In this document: positions 25,146 through 33,718 of the stretch, piece by piece
Position numbering within the stretch: the first letter of the stretch is position 1
Layout of the letters: each line of letters begins with the position of its first letter
From: Nocardia altamirensis NBRC 108246
GTDB taxonomy: Bacteria; Actinomycetota; Actinomycetes; Mycobacteriales; Mycobacteriaceae
Length of the DNA: 64,000 nucleotides
Reading direction: 5' to 3'
Assembly (NCBI RefSeq): GCF_001612685.1
Contig: NZ_BDAY01000041.1
Coordinates: forward strand, 1 to 64,000
Position numbers and translations under genes: made by a program
The notes under the pieces: generated by a model
Databases searched by the model: none
The model's input: the letters and a program-made list of their open reading frames with translations, nothing else
What the model was told of the DNA's origin: nothing

Positions 25146-27431
25146 GTGACTGTTGTACAGAAGACACCGTTCACCGCAACGGTTCTCGGGCTACCTCGGG
25201 TGGGGCCGCGGCGTGAGCTCAAACGAGCCACCGAGGCCTATTGGGCAGGCAAGATCGACGCCGATCAGCTGCACGCCGTTGCACGCGAGCTGCGGACCGC
25301 CCAACTCACCGAACTGCAAGCGGCGGGCCTGGATTCGATTCCCGTCGGCACCTTTTCGTACTACGACCAGGTGCTCGACACCGCCTTGCTGCTCGGCGCG
25401 CTGCCGCCGCGGGTGGCCGGGATCGCCGATCCGCTCGACCGCTATTTCGCCGCGGCGCGCGGCAACGCTGGGTCTGATCTAGAAGCGGGGGTCGAACCGC
25501 TGGAGATGACCAAGTGGTTCGACACCAACTACCACTATCTGGTGCCCGAAATCGGCGAGGACACCGCGTTTTCGCTGAACCCGGAGAAGCTGCTGCACGA
25601 GGTGCAGGAGGCGCTCGAGCTCGGCGTCTCCGCGCGGCCAGTGGTGGTCGGCCCGATCACCTTCCTGAAGCTGGCCAAGGCCACCGGCGGCGCCGCGCTG
25701 GATCGGCTCGCCGAACTCGTTCCGCTCTACCGCGACCTGCTCGGCCGGCTCGCCGCGGCGGGCGTCAGCTGGGTGCAGATCGATGAGCCGGTGCTGGTCA
25801 CCGATCTCACGGCGGACGAAATCGCGCTGGTGCGTAGCACGTACACCGAGCTGACCGCGCCGACAGAGCGGCCTGCCATCCTGGTGGCGACCTACTTCGG
25901 GCACTCCGACGGCGCGCTGACCGCGTTGGCGGACACCGACATCGAGGGTGTCGCGCTCGACTTCACCTCCGGCACCGATGTTTCCGATGTCGCCTCGGTG
26001 CCTGCGCTGGCGAGCAAGCTGCTTGTCGCGGGCGTCGTCGACGGACGCAACGTGTGGCGCGCCGACCTCGACAAGTCGCTGGCCACTCTCGGCACCCTGC
26101 TCGGTTCCGCCGGGTCGGTGGCGGTGTCCACCTCGTGCTCGCTGCTGCACGTGCCCTACACCCTGGCCGTCGAAACCGATCTGGACGACGCGCTGCGGTC
26201 GTGGTTGGCGTTCGGCAACGAGAAGGTGGCCGAGGTACGCCTGCTCGCGACCGGACTGACCGAAGGTCCCGACGCGATCGGCGCGGAACTCGCCGAGGCG
26301 CGGGCGGCGCTCGCCTCCCGGCAAGCCGACCCGCGACTGAACGACGGACAGGTCCGCGCCAGGCTCGCCGCACTCGGCCCGGACGCCGTCAAGCGGGCGC
26401 CCGCCGAGGAACGCCGTGTGCTGCAACAGGATCGGCTGCAGTTGCCGACGCTGCCGACCACGACGATCGGGTCGTACCCGCAGACCTCGGCGATCCGGGT
26501 GGCCCGCGCCGAACTGCGCAAGGGCCAGATCGACGAGGCCGAGTACGTCCGCAGGATGCGCGCGGAGGTCGCCGATGTCGTTGCGCTCCAGGAGCAGCTG
26601 GGCCTGGACGTGCTCGTGCACGGCGAGCCGGAGCGCAACGACATGGTGCAGTACTTCGCCGAACAGCTCGACGGCTTCGCGGCCACCGAACTCGGCTGGG
26701 TGCAGTCCTACGGCACCCGCTGCGTGCGGCCGCCGATCCTGTTCGGCGACGTGACGCGGCGGACGCCGATGACGGTCGAATGGATCACCTACGCCCAGTC
26801 GCTCACCGACAAGCCGGTCAAGGGCATGCTCACCGGGCCGGTGACCATTCTGGCCTGGTCGTTCGTGCGTGACGACCAGCCGCTCGGTGATTCGGCGCGG
26901 CAGGTGGCGCTGGCGATCCGGGACGAGACGGTGGACCTGCAGGCGGCGGGCATCCGGATCATCCAGGTCGACGAGCCCGCGCTGCGCGAACTGCTGCCGC
27001 TGCGCGAGGCCGACCAGCGGGCCTACCTCGACTGGTCGGTGCAGTCGTTCCGGCTCGCGACGTCCGGCGTCTCGGACGCCACGCAGGTGCACACCCACCT
27101 GTGCTATTCGGAGTTCGGCGAGGTGATCGACGCGATCGCGGGGCTGGATGCCGACGTCACCTCGATCGAGGCGGCTCGCTCGCGGATGGAGGTCCTCGAC
27201 GACCTCAACGCCGCAGGCTTCGACCTCGGCGTCGGTCCCGGCGTCTACGACATCCACTCGCCGCGGGTGCCCAGCGTTGAGGAGATCACCACCTCGCTGC
27301 GTGCGGCGCTGAAAGCCGTTCCCGCCGAAAGGTTGTGGGTCAACCCCGACTGCGGCCTGAAGACCCGCGGTCAGGCCGAGGTGGAAGCCTCACTGCGCAA
27401 CATGGTCGCCGCGGCCGCCGCGGTGCGCTGA
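25146..27431 (+). CDS. metE: Cobalamin-independent methionine synthase
   Basis: This 761-residue enzyme transfers a methyl group from methyltetrahydrofolate polyglutamate to homocysteine without B12. The N-terminal barrel begins TATVLGLPRVGPRRELK. The C-terminal catalytic barrel carries the zinc-site residues in HTHLCYSEF and NPDCGLKTRG. GTG 25146 is supported by GGAGAAACATC upstream. The gene is controlled by the preceding cobalamin riboswitch and ends in a strong terminator, so it is monocistronic. Confidence 0.97.
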   Translation: MTVVQKTPFTATVLGLPRVGPRRELKRATEAYWAGKIDADQLHAVARELRTAQLTELQAAGLDSIPVGTFSYYDQVLDTALLLGALPPRVAGIADPLDRYFAAARGNAGSDLEAGVEPLEMTKWFDTNYHYLVPEIGEDTAFSLNPEKLLHEVQEALELGVSARPVVVGPITFLKLAKATGGAALDRLAELVPLYRDLLGRLAAAGVSWVQIDEPVLVTDLTADEIALVRSTYTELTAPTERPAILVATYFGHSDGALTALADTDIEGVALDFTSGTDVSDVASVPALASKLLVAGVVDGRNVWRADLDKSLATLGTLLGSAGSVAVSTSCSLLHVPYTLAVETDLDDALRSWLAFGNEKVAEVRLLATGLTEGPDAIGAELAEARAALASRQADPRLNDGQVRARLAALGPDAVKRAPAEERRVLQQDRLQLPTLPTTTIGSYPQTSAIRVARAELRKGQIDEAEYVRRMRAEVADVVALQEQLGLDVLVHGEPERNDMVQYFAEQLDGFAATELGWVQSYGTRCVRPPILFGDVTRRTPMTVEWITYAQSLTDKPVKGMLTGPVTILAWSFVRDDQPLGDSARQVALAIRDETVDLQAAGIRIIQVDEPALRELLPLREADQRAYLDWSVQSFRLATSGVSDATQVHTHLCYSEFGEVIDAIAGLDADVTSIEAARSRMEVLDDLNAAGFDLGVGPGVYDIHSPRVPSVEEITTSLRAALKAVPAERLWVNPDCGLKTRGQAEVEASLRNMVAAAAAVR

Positions 27432-27437
27432 TCCAGC

Positions 27438-27478
27438 GGTCGGTGCCCCCTCCGCCCCAGCTAGAGGGGGCACCGACC
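27438..27478 (+). terminator. metE rho-independent terminator
   Basis: A 15-bp perfect stem (27438-27452 with 27464-27478, arm GGTCGGTGCCCCCTC) with an 11-base loop is followed by ATTTTCC, seven bases after the metE stop. Confidence 0.92.
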
Positions 27479-27768
27479 ATTTTCCTCGAAATCCCCGCCG
27501 CTCAATCGATTTCAGGCTCAGGACGCGGGCGCTGTCGCCGCCGCGACGTATACCTCTCGCATGGCTCCGCGGCCCGCTTGACCGGCTGCTGCTGCGACCT
27601 GGAGCTCATCCCCCGCCGCCACGCCGTATGACACCCCGGACAGCGATCCATGTCTACCCCTCCTCGCACATCATGACCCAACCCGAAATCCCCTGATACA
27701 AGTCTTCGACGCGCGAAGCTTCCATTCGGTTCCGCTATATCCCCAGGAAATTTCCGTGGATTCGGCTG
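27479..27768. other. Intergenic region, no gene seen
   Basis: The 290 bases between the metE terminator and the convergent LEH-family gene show no coding frame with a plausible ribosome-binding site and no strong inverted repeat. Confidence 0.5.
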
Positions 27769-28146
27769 TCAGCCCTCCAGGCCGAAGGCGCGGTTGATGG
27801 TGGCCATGTCGAAGTAGTCGTGCCAGGTGGTGATGGTGTCGCCTGCTACTTCGAAGAAGCCCATGACCGGAAGGGGCGTGGTTCGGCCTGCGCCGCGGAG
27901 GGTGTCGGTGCGGGTGTTCATGACGATGTTGCCGTTGGCGACCTGGTGGTGAATGTCGAAGTCGATGGCGTCGAAGGTGGTGAGGAAGCCTGCGATGAAG
28001 TCGCGGATGGCGGGGCGGCCGATGAGGGGCTCCATCGGGATGTTGTGGTAGACAGCGTCTTCGGCGAAGAAGGCGCTGATGCGGTCCGGGTCGGGATCGG
28101 ACCAGCTGCGGCACATGTCGCGGACGAGTTCGTCGGGGGTTGGCAT
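27769..28146 (-). CDS. Limonene-1,2-epoxide-hydrolase-family protein
   Basis: This 125-residue SnoaL/NTF2-fold protein keeps all active-site residues of Rhodococcus limonene-1,2-epoxide hydrolase: Tyr33 and Asn35 (VYHNIP), the Arg79-x-Asp81 pair (RTD), and Asp110 in WHDYFD. It should hydrolyse a small epoxide without covalent intermediate. ATG 28146 is chosen as the start of the first helix. It lies 126 bases downstream of prpC in the same direction and may be read with the methylcitrate genes, though the gap allows its own promoter. Substrate unknown. Confidence 0.8.
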   Translation of the reverse strand: MPTPDELVRDMCRSWSDPDPDRISAFFAEDAVYHNIPMEPLIGRPAIRDFIAGFLTTFDAIDFDIHHQVANGNIVMNTRTDTLRGAGRTTPLPVMGFFEVAGDTITTWHDYFDMATINRAFGLEG

Positions 28147-28272
28147 GGGCGTTGCTCGCTTCCTGATACCGAGACGACGCCTGCGGCGTCCTACCGCCTC
28201 CGATTCAACCAAGCACTTGCTAGGTGGGGGCGGGTTTGCGAATCTCGCCCGCGACAGTTCCGCTCACCGGAA

Positions 28273-29403
28273 TCAGCGGCTGCCGCTGACCGCCAACTCT
28301 CGTTGCGGCACACCGGTGTACTCGGACAACGGCCGGATCAGCGCGTTCGACGCGGACTGCTCGACAATGTGGGCGGTCCAGCCGGTGATCCGGCTCATCA
28401 CGAAGATCGGCGTGAACATCTCGATGTCGAAGCCCATCAGGTAGTAGGCCGGACCCGCAGGGAAGTCGAGATTCGGCTTGATGCCGGTCGTTTCGGCCAT
28501 CGTCCGTTCCAGCTCGGCGTACATGCGCAGCCAGCGCTGCCCACCGGTCACCTCGACGACCTGCTCGAGCGCGTCCCGCATGGTCGGCACCCGGGAATCA
28601 CCGTTCTTGTAGACGCGATGCCCGAACCCCATCACCTTCTGCTTGGCAGCGAGCTTGGCGCGCAACCATTCCGCGGCCAGTTCCGGCGCATCGATCTCCA
28701 GCATGGTGCGCATCACCGCCTCGTTCGCACCGCCGTGCAGCGGCCCCTTCAGCGCGCCGATGGCCGCGGTGACCGCGCTGTACAGGTCCGACTGCGTCGA
28801 GGTGACGACGCGCGCGGCGAAGGTCGAGGCGTTGAAGCTGTGCTCCGCGTACAGGATCAGCGAGATCTCGAAGGCACGAACGATCCGTGGATCGGGCGCC
28901 GCACCGAAGCACATGGTCAGGAAGTTCTCCGCGAAACCCAGATGCGAGTGCGGCGCAATGGGATCCAGGCCGCGCCTGCGGCGCATATCGGCGGCGATGA
29001 CCGTCGGCAACACCGCGGTGAGCCGCAAGGCCTTGGCCAGCAAGGCCCGCTGCGACGGCGCGGCACCGAGATCTTCCTCCGGATCCTCGGATCCGAGATA
29101 GCTGACCACCGTCCGCACCACGTCCATCGGATGGCACGAGGCAGGCATCCTCTCGATCAGCGAAAGGACTGACCGATCGACGCGCCGCTGCGCGCGCTCG
29201 CGCTGGCACAGCAGCGCAAGCTGCGCGGCATCGGGAAGTTCGCCGTACCAGAGCAGATAGGCGACCTCCTCGAACGAGCAGTGCTGCGAAAGATCTTGCA
29301 CCGCATAGCCGCGATAGGTCAGTGAATTGGTCTCGGGCACCACCTTGGAGATGGTGGTCGTGTCGACCACCACGCCGGCCAGGCCCTTCTTGATCTCGGT
29401 CAT
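28273..29403 (-). CDS. prpC: 2-Methylcitrate synthase / citrate synthase
   Basis: This 376-residue citrate-synthase-family enzyme condenses propionyl-CoA (and acetyl-CoA) with oxaloacetate. Conserved catalytic regions are present: GPLHGGANEAVM with the first active-site His, MGFGHRVYKNGDSR with the second, and the Asp-bearing NLDFPAGPAYYLMG. The short length and the position next to prpB and prpD assign it to the methylcitrate cycle. It starts six bases after the prpB stop, so the two are co-transcribed. Confidence 0.95.
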   Translation of the reverse strand: MTEIKKGLAGVVVDTTTISKVVPETNSLTYRGYAVQDLSQHCSFEEVAYLLWYGELPDAAQLALLCQRERAQRRVDRSVLSLIERMPASCHPMDVVRTVVSYLGSEDPEEDLGAAPSQRALLAKALRLTAVLPTVIAADMRRRRGLDPIAPHSHLGFAENFLTMCFGAAPDPRIVRAFEISLILYAEHSFNASTFAARVVTSTQSDLYSAVTAAIGALKGPLHGGANEAVMRTMLEIDAPELAAEWLRAKLAAKQKVMGFGHRVYKNGDSRVPTMRDALEQVVEVTGGQRWLRMYAELERTMAETTGIKPNLDFPAGPAYYLMGFDIEMFTPIFVMSRITGWTAHIVEQSASNALIRPLSEYTGVPQRELAVSGSR

Positions 29404-29409
29404 ATCTGC

Positions 29410-30318
29410 TCACTCACTACGGGTGAAGTTGAAGATTCCGGAGTCGAAGTCGTTGTACCGCTGGTAATCCAGCAGCTCGTACAGGCGCGACCGATGCTGC
29501 ATTCGGTCGAGCAGGCCGAGTTGGGTTCCGCTGGTGGCGATCTCGCGTAACCCATGCTCCACCGCGAACATGGCCAACCGCAGCGTGGTCACCGGATAGA
29601 TGACGGCGTTGTAGCCGAGCTCGTCGAGCTCCGCCGCGGACAGCAGCGCGGACTTGCCGAACTCGGTCATGTTGGCGAGCAGCGGAACATCCACCGCCGC
29701 ACGGAACTTCGCGAACTCGGCGGCATCGGCCAGCGCCTCGGTGAAGATGAGGTCGGCGCCGGCGTCCGCGTACGCCTTGGCCCGATCGACGGCCGCGTCC
29801 AACCCCTCGATGCCGCGGGCGTCGGTGCGTGCGCAGATCACGAAGTTCGGGTCGCGCCGCGCCGAGACCGCGGCGCGCAACCGGCGCACCATGTCGGCCA
29901 CCGGCACCACGGCCTTGCCGTCGAGATGCCCACAGCGCTTGGGGTTCACCTGATCCTCGATGTGACAGCCCGCCAGCCCGGCGTCCTCGAGCACGGTGAT
30001 GGTGCGTGCCGCGTTCATCGGTTCGCCGAAGCCGGTGTCGGCGTCGATCAGCACCGGCAGATCGGTGACACCGGCGATCTGCTGCCCGCGCGCGCTGACC
30101 TCGGTGAGCGTCGTCAACCCGATGTCGGGCAGCGCGAGCTCGGCCGAGACCACCGCGCCGGAGACGTACACGCCCTCGAAGCCGAGTTCCTGAACCAGCT
30201 TGGCCACCAAGGGATTGAAGGCGCCGGGCAGCCGCTGAATGCGCCCGGACGTCAGCCCGGCGCGCAGCGCCACTCGCTTGTCGGCCGCGCTCGTCGCCGC
30301 CGCTAGTAGCCCGGTCAC
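29410..30318 (-). CDS. prpB: 2-Methylisocitrate lyase
   Basis: This 302-residue enzyme of the isocitrate-lyase superfamily splits 2-methylisocitrate to pyruvate and succinate. The catalytic loop is PKRCGH, with IDADTGFG and CARTDA as the Mg/substrate motifs. GTG 30318 is chosen because GGAAGGTGGG precedes it and the upstream frame is not conserved. A separate prpB is notable because M. tuberculosis lacks one and relies on isocitrate lyase. It is separated from prpD by an oppositely oriented DUF1737 gene. Confidence 0.95.
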   Translation of the reverse strand: MTGLLAAATSAADKRVALRAGLTSGRIQRLPGAFNPLVAKLVQELGFEGVYVSGAVVSAELALPDIGLTTLTEVSARGQQIAGVTDLPVLIDADTGFGEPMNAARTITVLEDAGLAGCHIEDQVNPKRCGHLDGKAVVPVADMVRRLRAAVSARRDPNFVICARTDARGIEGLDAAVDRAKAYADAGADLIFTEALADAAEFAKFRAAVDVPLLANMTEFGKSALLSAAELDELGYNAVIYPVTTLRLAMFAVEHGLREIATSGTQLGLLDRMQHRSRLYELLDYQRYNDFDSGIFNFTRSE

Positions 30319-30401
30319 TCGACCCACCTTCCTGCGGACGTCGCCCGCAACCGCGCAGTGCTCGATCCGGTCGAGGTGCTTGATCGTTTTAAGCTGACGG
30401 G

Positions 30402-30581
30402 ATGACCGAGGACGCACGCCCCATGCCCTACCGACTGATCACCGGCAAGGACGACGCCGCCTTCTGCGAGCGGATCAGCGCACTGCTCGACGAGGGGTAC
30501 CTGTTGCACGGCTCGCCGTCGGTCACCTTCAACGGCACCGATGTCATTGCGGCCCAAGCGGTCGTGTGGGGACCTCAGTAG
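30402..30581 (+). CDS. DUF1737 small protein, antisense between prpB and prpD
   Basis: A 59-residue protein on the plus strand (ATG 30402, TAG 30581) has the DUF1737 pattern: YRLITGKDDAAFCERI, then GYLLHGSPSVTFNGTD and AAQAVVWGP. The fold is a tiny alpha/beta module of unknown function, found as a stand-alone protein in many bacteria. It is inserted head-on into the leftward prp genes, with 9 bases to the prpD stop and 84 to the prpB start. It therefore splits the operon and may share a divergent promoter with prpB. Confidence 0.82.
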   Translation: MTEDARPMPYRLITGKDDAAFCERISALLDEGYLLHGSPSVTFNGTDVIAAQAVVWGPQ

Positions 30582-30589
30582 CGACCGCA

Positions 30590-32113
30590 TCAGAAGATCC
30601 CCTCCGGCACCTCGGGCGCGCGGCGCAGCACCTCGTCGGACACGGTGAACGTGAGCTGATCCAGCTCGCCGGGCGCCAGCTCGGCGGTGCGCTGGGCCGC
30701 GTCGAGGAACCGATCCTGCTCGGCGGGATCGAGCACGCCCTCGGCGAGCGTGCGGAACTTGGCGATGTACTGCGCACGGGCGAACGGCCGCGCGCCGAGC
30801 GGATGCGCGTCGGCGACGGCGAGCTCGTCGACGATGGTTTCCCCGCTCTTCAGCGTCACCACCGCCCTTGCGCCGAAAGCCTTTTCGTTCGGGTCGGTGG
30901 CGTGGTAGCGCCGCGTCCACTCCGGATCCTCGACGGTGGAGATCTTGCGCCAGAGCTCGACGGTGTCGGGTCGTTGCGCACGCTCCGGCGCGTAAGACCG
31001 CTCGTGATGCCAGGTTCCGTCCTGCAACGCGACCGCGAAGATGTAGGGCACCGAGTGGTCGAGGGTTTCGCGGCTGGCATGCGGATCGAACTTCTGCGGA
31101 TCCCCCGACCCGGTGCCGATCACCACGTGCGTGTGATGGCTGGTGTGCAACACAATTGACGCGATCTGGTCGAGATCGCCGATGACCGAACGCATCCGGC
31201 GGGCCAGGTCGATCGGCGCCTGACTCTGGTACTCGGCGGAATGCTCCTTGGTGTAAGTGTCCAGGATCGCGCGCTTCGCCTCGCCGGGACCTGGCAGTGG
31301 CACAGCGTATTCCGCGCCGGTGCCGCCGAGCAGCCAGGCGATCACGCCGTCGGCGCCCTCCCAGATCGGCGCGGGCGCACCCTCGCCGCGCATCGCGCGG
31401 TCCACCGCCTCGACCGCCATCTTCCCGGCGAACGCGGGCGCGTAGGCCTTCCAGCTGGAGATCTCCCCCTTGCGCGACTGCCTGGTCGCGGTGGTGGTGT
31501 GCAGCGCCTGCCCGACCGCCTGATAGATCGTCTCGGTGTCGAGCCCGAGCAGCGTGCCGATGCCCGCGGCGGCGGACGGACCGAGGTGCGCGACATGGTC
31601 GATCTTGTGCTCGTGCAGGCAGATTCCGCGCACGAGGTCGATCTGGATCTCGTATCCGGTGGCCAGGCCGCGGATCAGCTCCGCGCCGCTGCGGCCGAGG
31701 TGCTGCGCGACCGCGAGGATCGGCGGGATGTTGTCGCCGGGATGCGAGTACTCCGCGGCCAGGAAGGTGTCGTGGAAGTCGAGCTCGCGCACCGCGACAC
31801 CGTTGGCCCAGGCTGCCCACTCCGGCGACACCCAGCGCGGCGTGGGCAGTCCGAACACCGTCGCGCCCGAGCGGCCCGGTCCCGGCCGATACGGTTGCGC
31901 GAGCGCCTGTGCACGCGCGCTGGTCACCGGTCGGCGGGTCAGCGACGCGGCCGCGACGGCGACGTTGTCGATGATCCGGTTGACGATCATCTCGGCGACC
32001 TCCGCGGTGACCTCGACCGGGTCGGCAGCAACCTCGGCAACCTTGGTCGCCAGGTGTTCCGCGCGCGGGAAATCCTCGGCGGCGGAGCGGGCGCGTACGA
32101 TGTGTGACTTCAT
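30590..32113 (-). CDS. prpD: 2-Methylcitrate dehydratase
   Basis: This 507-residue MmgE/PrpD-family enzyme dehydrates 2-methylcitrate in the methylcitrate cycle. Typical segments are WANGVAVRELDFHDTFLAAEYSHPGDN, LGPSAAAGIGTLLG and RQSRKGEISSWKAYAP. ATG 32113 has GGAGGATGC directly upstream; an open frame continuing further upstream overlaps the divergent regulator and is not coding. The divergent PrpR gene shares the 150-base promoter region. Confidence 0.96.
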   Translation of the reverse strand: MKSHIVRARSAAEDFPRAEHLATKVAEVAADPVEVTAEVAEMIVNRIIDNVAVAAASLTRRPVTSARAQALAQPYRPGPGRSGATVFGLPTPRWVSPEWAAWANGVAVRELDFHDTFLAAEYSHPGDNIPPILAVAQHLGRSGAELIRGLATGYEIQIDLVRGICLHEHKIDHVAHLGPSAAAGIGTLLGLDTETIYQAVGQALHTTTATRQSRKGEISSWKAYAPAFAGKMAVEAVDRAMRGEGAPAPIWEGADGVIAWLLGGTGAEYAVPLPGPGEAKRAILDTYTKEHSAEYQSQAPIDLARRMRSVIGDLDQIASIVLHTSHHTHVVIGTGSGDPQKFDPHASRETLDHSVPYIFAVALQDGTWHHERSYAPERAQRPDTVELWRKISTVEDPEWTRRYHATDPNEKAFGARAVVTLKSGETIVDELAVADAHPLGARPFARAQYIAKFRTLAEGVLDPAEQDRFLDAAQRTAELAPGELDQLTFTVSDEVLRRAPEVPEGIF

Positions 32114-32263
32114 GCATCCTCCAAATCGGAGCGGTGAAAGAACCTCCCTTCGCACGCTACGCACCTGAAATCTCGCGCAAAATACCTCGCAGCGGCATAT
32201 TTCTGTGGGAAACAACCGCTGATATTGCGATGATTGCGAAGATCTGGGACTACCATCTTGCTG
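32114..32263. promoter_or_regulatory. prpD-prpR divergent control region with GCAA-type sites
   Basis: The region between prpD and prpR is richer in A/T than its surroundings. It has TTGCGAT and TTGCGAAG in direct repeat (32225-32241) and CGCGCAAAAT further left, resembling the TTTGCAAA-type sites recognised by RamB/PrpR proteins. TACCAT at 32251-32256 is a likely -10 for a leaderless prpR transcript starting at GTG 32264. Confidence 0.5.
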
Positions 32264-33691
32264 GTGCGGAAGATGTACGCGGGCGCCCGGCTCCGGCGGT
32301 TGCGCGAGGAGCGCAGACTCACCCAGGCGGCTTTGGCGAAGTCGCTGGATCTGTCGCCCAGCTATCTCAACCAACTCGAACGCGATCAGCGGCCGCTCAC
32401 CATCCCGGTGCTGCTGAAACTCAACTCCACCTTCGATCTCGACGTCCAATTCTTCGCCGCCGACTCGGACGCCCGCCTGGTGTCCGATCTGCACGAGGTG
32501 CTGATCGACGCGGCGGGCGGGCACACCGCGCCGCTGACCGAGGTGGAGGAGCTGGCGACCAGGCAGCCCGAGGTCGCCAGGATCGTCGTGGCCATGCACC
32601 GCCGACTACGCGCCGCCACCGACCAGCTCGATCTGCTCTCGGCCAGGGTGTCCGCGCCGACCGGCGTGCCCGGCGTTCCGATGCCCTACGAGGATGTGCG
32701 GGACTTCTTCTACGACCATCACAACCACATCCCGCAGCTCGATATCGCCGCCGAGCAGCTGTTCGAGCAGTCCGGCCTGACCATCGGGTCGCTGGATCGC
32801 CAGCTGGCCAGGGTGGCCGAGGAACGCGCAGGCGTGACCGTGCTTGTCCGCGGCGACGGGGCCGATCCCACCATCCCGAAGCGGCACTACGACCCGGACA
32901 GCCGGACGTTGACGTTGGCCCGGCGGCTGCGACCCGGCCAGCGCGCCTTCCAGATCGCGACCACCCTCGCGTTCCTGCTGTACAGCACCGAACTGGACGG
33001 TGTCCTCGCCGAAACCCCTTCGCTCACCGGCGAATCCCGCACCCTCGCGCGCATCGGCCTCGCCAACTACTTCGCGGGCGCGCTGGTGCTGCCGTACGGG
33101 CGATTCCTGCGCTCGGCCGAAGAACTGCACTACGACATCGACCTGCTCGGCTTGCGCTTCGAAGTCGGCTTCGAAACCATCTGCCATCGCCTGAGCACGC
33201 TGCAACGCCAGAGCCAGCGCGGCGTCCCGTTCTTCTTCGTCCGCACCGATCGCGCAGGCAACATCTCGAAACGCCAGTCCGCCACCGCCTTCCACTTCTC
33301 CAGGGTCGGCGGCAGCTGCCCGCTGTGGGTGGTGCACGAGGCCTTCGCCCACCCCGGCCGGATCCTCACCCAGATCGCGGAGATGCCGGACGGGCGCCGC
33401 TACCTCTGGATCGCGCGCACCGCGATGACCGCGCCGCACGGATTCGGCACCGCGACAAAGAACTTCGCGATCGGCCTCGGCTGTGACATCGAATACGCCG
33501 AGCGGCTGGTGTATTCGTCCGGCCTGCAACTCGACGACCCGGCGACGGCGGTGCAGATCGGTGCGGGATGCAAAGTCTGCGAACGCCCCTCGTGCCCGCA
33601 GCGCGCCTTCCCCAATATCGGCAGCCCGCTCGCGATCGACGAGCTCACCAGCACCGATCTGCCCTACCCCCGCGTCGGCTCGCCGGACTGA
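32264..33691 (+). CDS. prpR: PrpR/RamB-family short-chain acyl-CoA-responsive regulator
   Basis: This 475-residue protein has an N-terminal XRE helix-turn-helix (RLRRLREERRLTQAALAKSLDLSPSYLNQLE), a central IrrE/ImmA-like region and a DUF2083 C-terminal domain. It ends with the cysteines C436, C439 and C444 (CKVCERPSC), the cluster that ligates [4Fe-4S] in mycobacterial PrpR. GTG 32264 aligns with the start of Rv1129c and has a -10 box 7-13 bases upstream. Divergent placement from prpD matches Rv1129c-prpD. It should activate the methylcitrate genes on propionyl-CoA. Confidence 0.9.
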   Translation: MRKMYAGARLRRLREERRLTQAALAKSLDLSPSYLNQLERDQRPLTIPVLLKLNSTFDLDVQFFAADSDARLVSDLHEVLIDAAGGHTAPLTEVEELATRQPEVARIVVAMHRRLRAATDQLDLLSARVSAPTGVPGVPMPYEDVRDFFYDHHNHIPQLDIAAEQLFEQSGLTIGSLDRQLARVAEERAGVTVLVRGDGADPTIPKRHYDPDSRTLTLARRLRPGQRAFQIATTLAFLLYSTELDGVLAETPSLTGESRTLARIGLANYFAGALVLPYGRFLRSAEELHYDIDLLGLRFEVGFETICHRLSTLQRQSQRGVPFFFVRTDRAGNISKRQSATAFHFSRVGGSCPLWVVHEAFAHPGRILTQIAEMPDGRRYLWIARTAMTAPHGFGTATKNFAIGLGCDIEYAERLVYSSGLQLDDPATAVQIGAGCKVCERPSCPQRAFPNIGSPLAIDELTSTDLPYPRVGSPD

Positions 33692-33718
33692 CCCCGCGAG
33701 TTCCGTTGCCGCAGTCCA

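Noticed and set aside
25479..27257. 592-codon open frame opposite metE
   Set aside because: Antisense shadow of metE, no recognisable domain.
27479..27768. Possible small RNA or gene between metE and the LEH gene
   Set aside because: No promoter, structure or coding signal that I could support.
32113..32599. N-terminal extension of prpD to about 669 residues
   Set aside because: It would overlap the prpR gene antisense; ATG 32113 with GGAGGATGC gives normal PrpD length.
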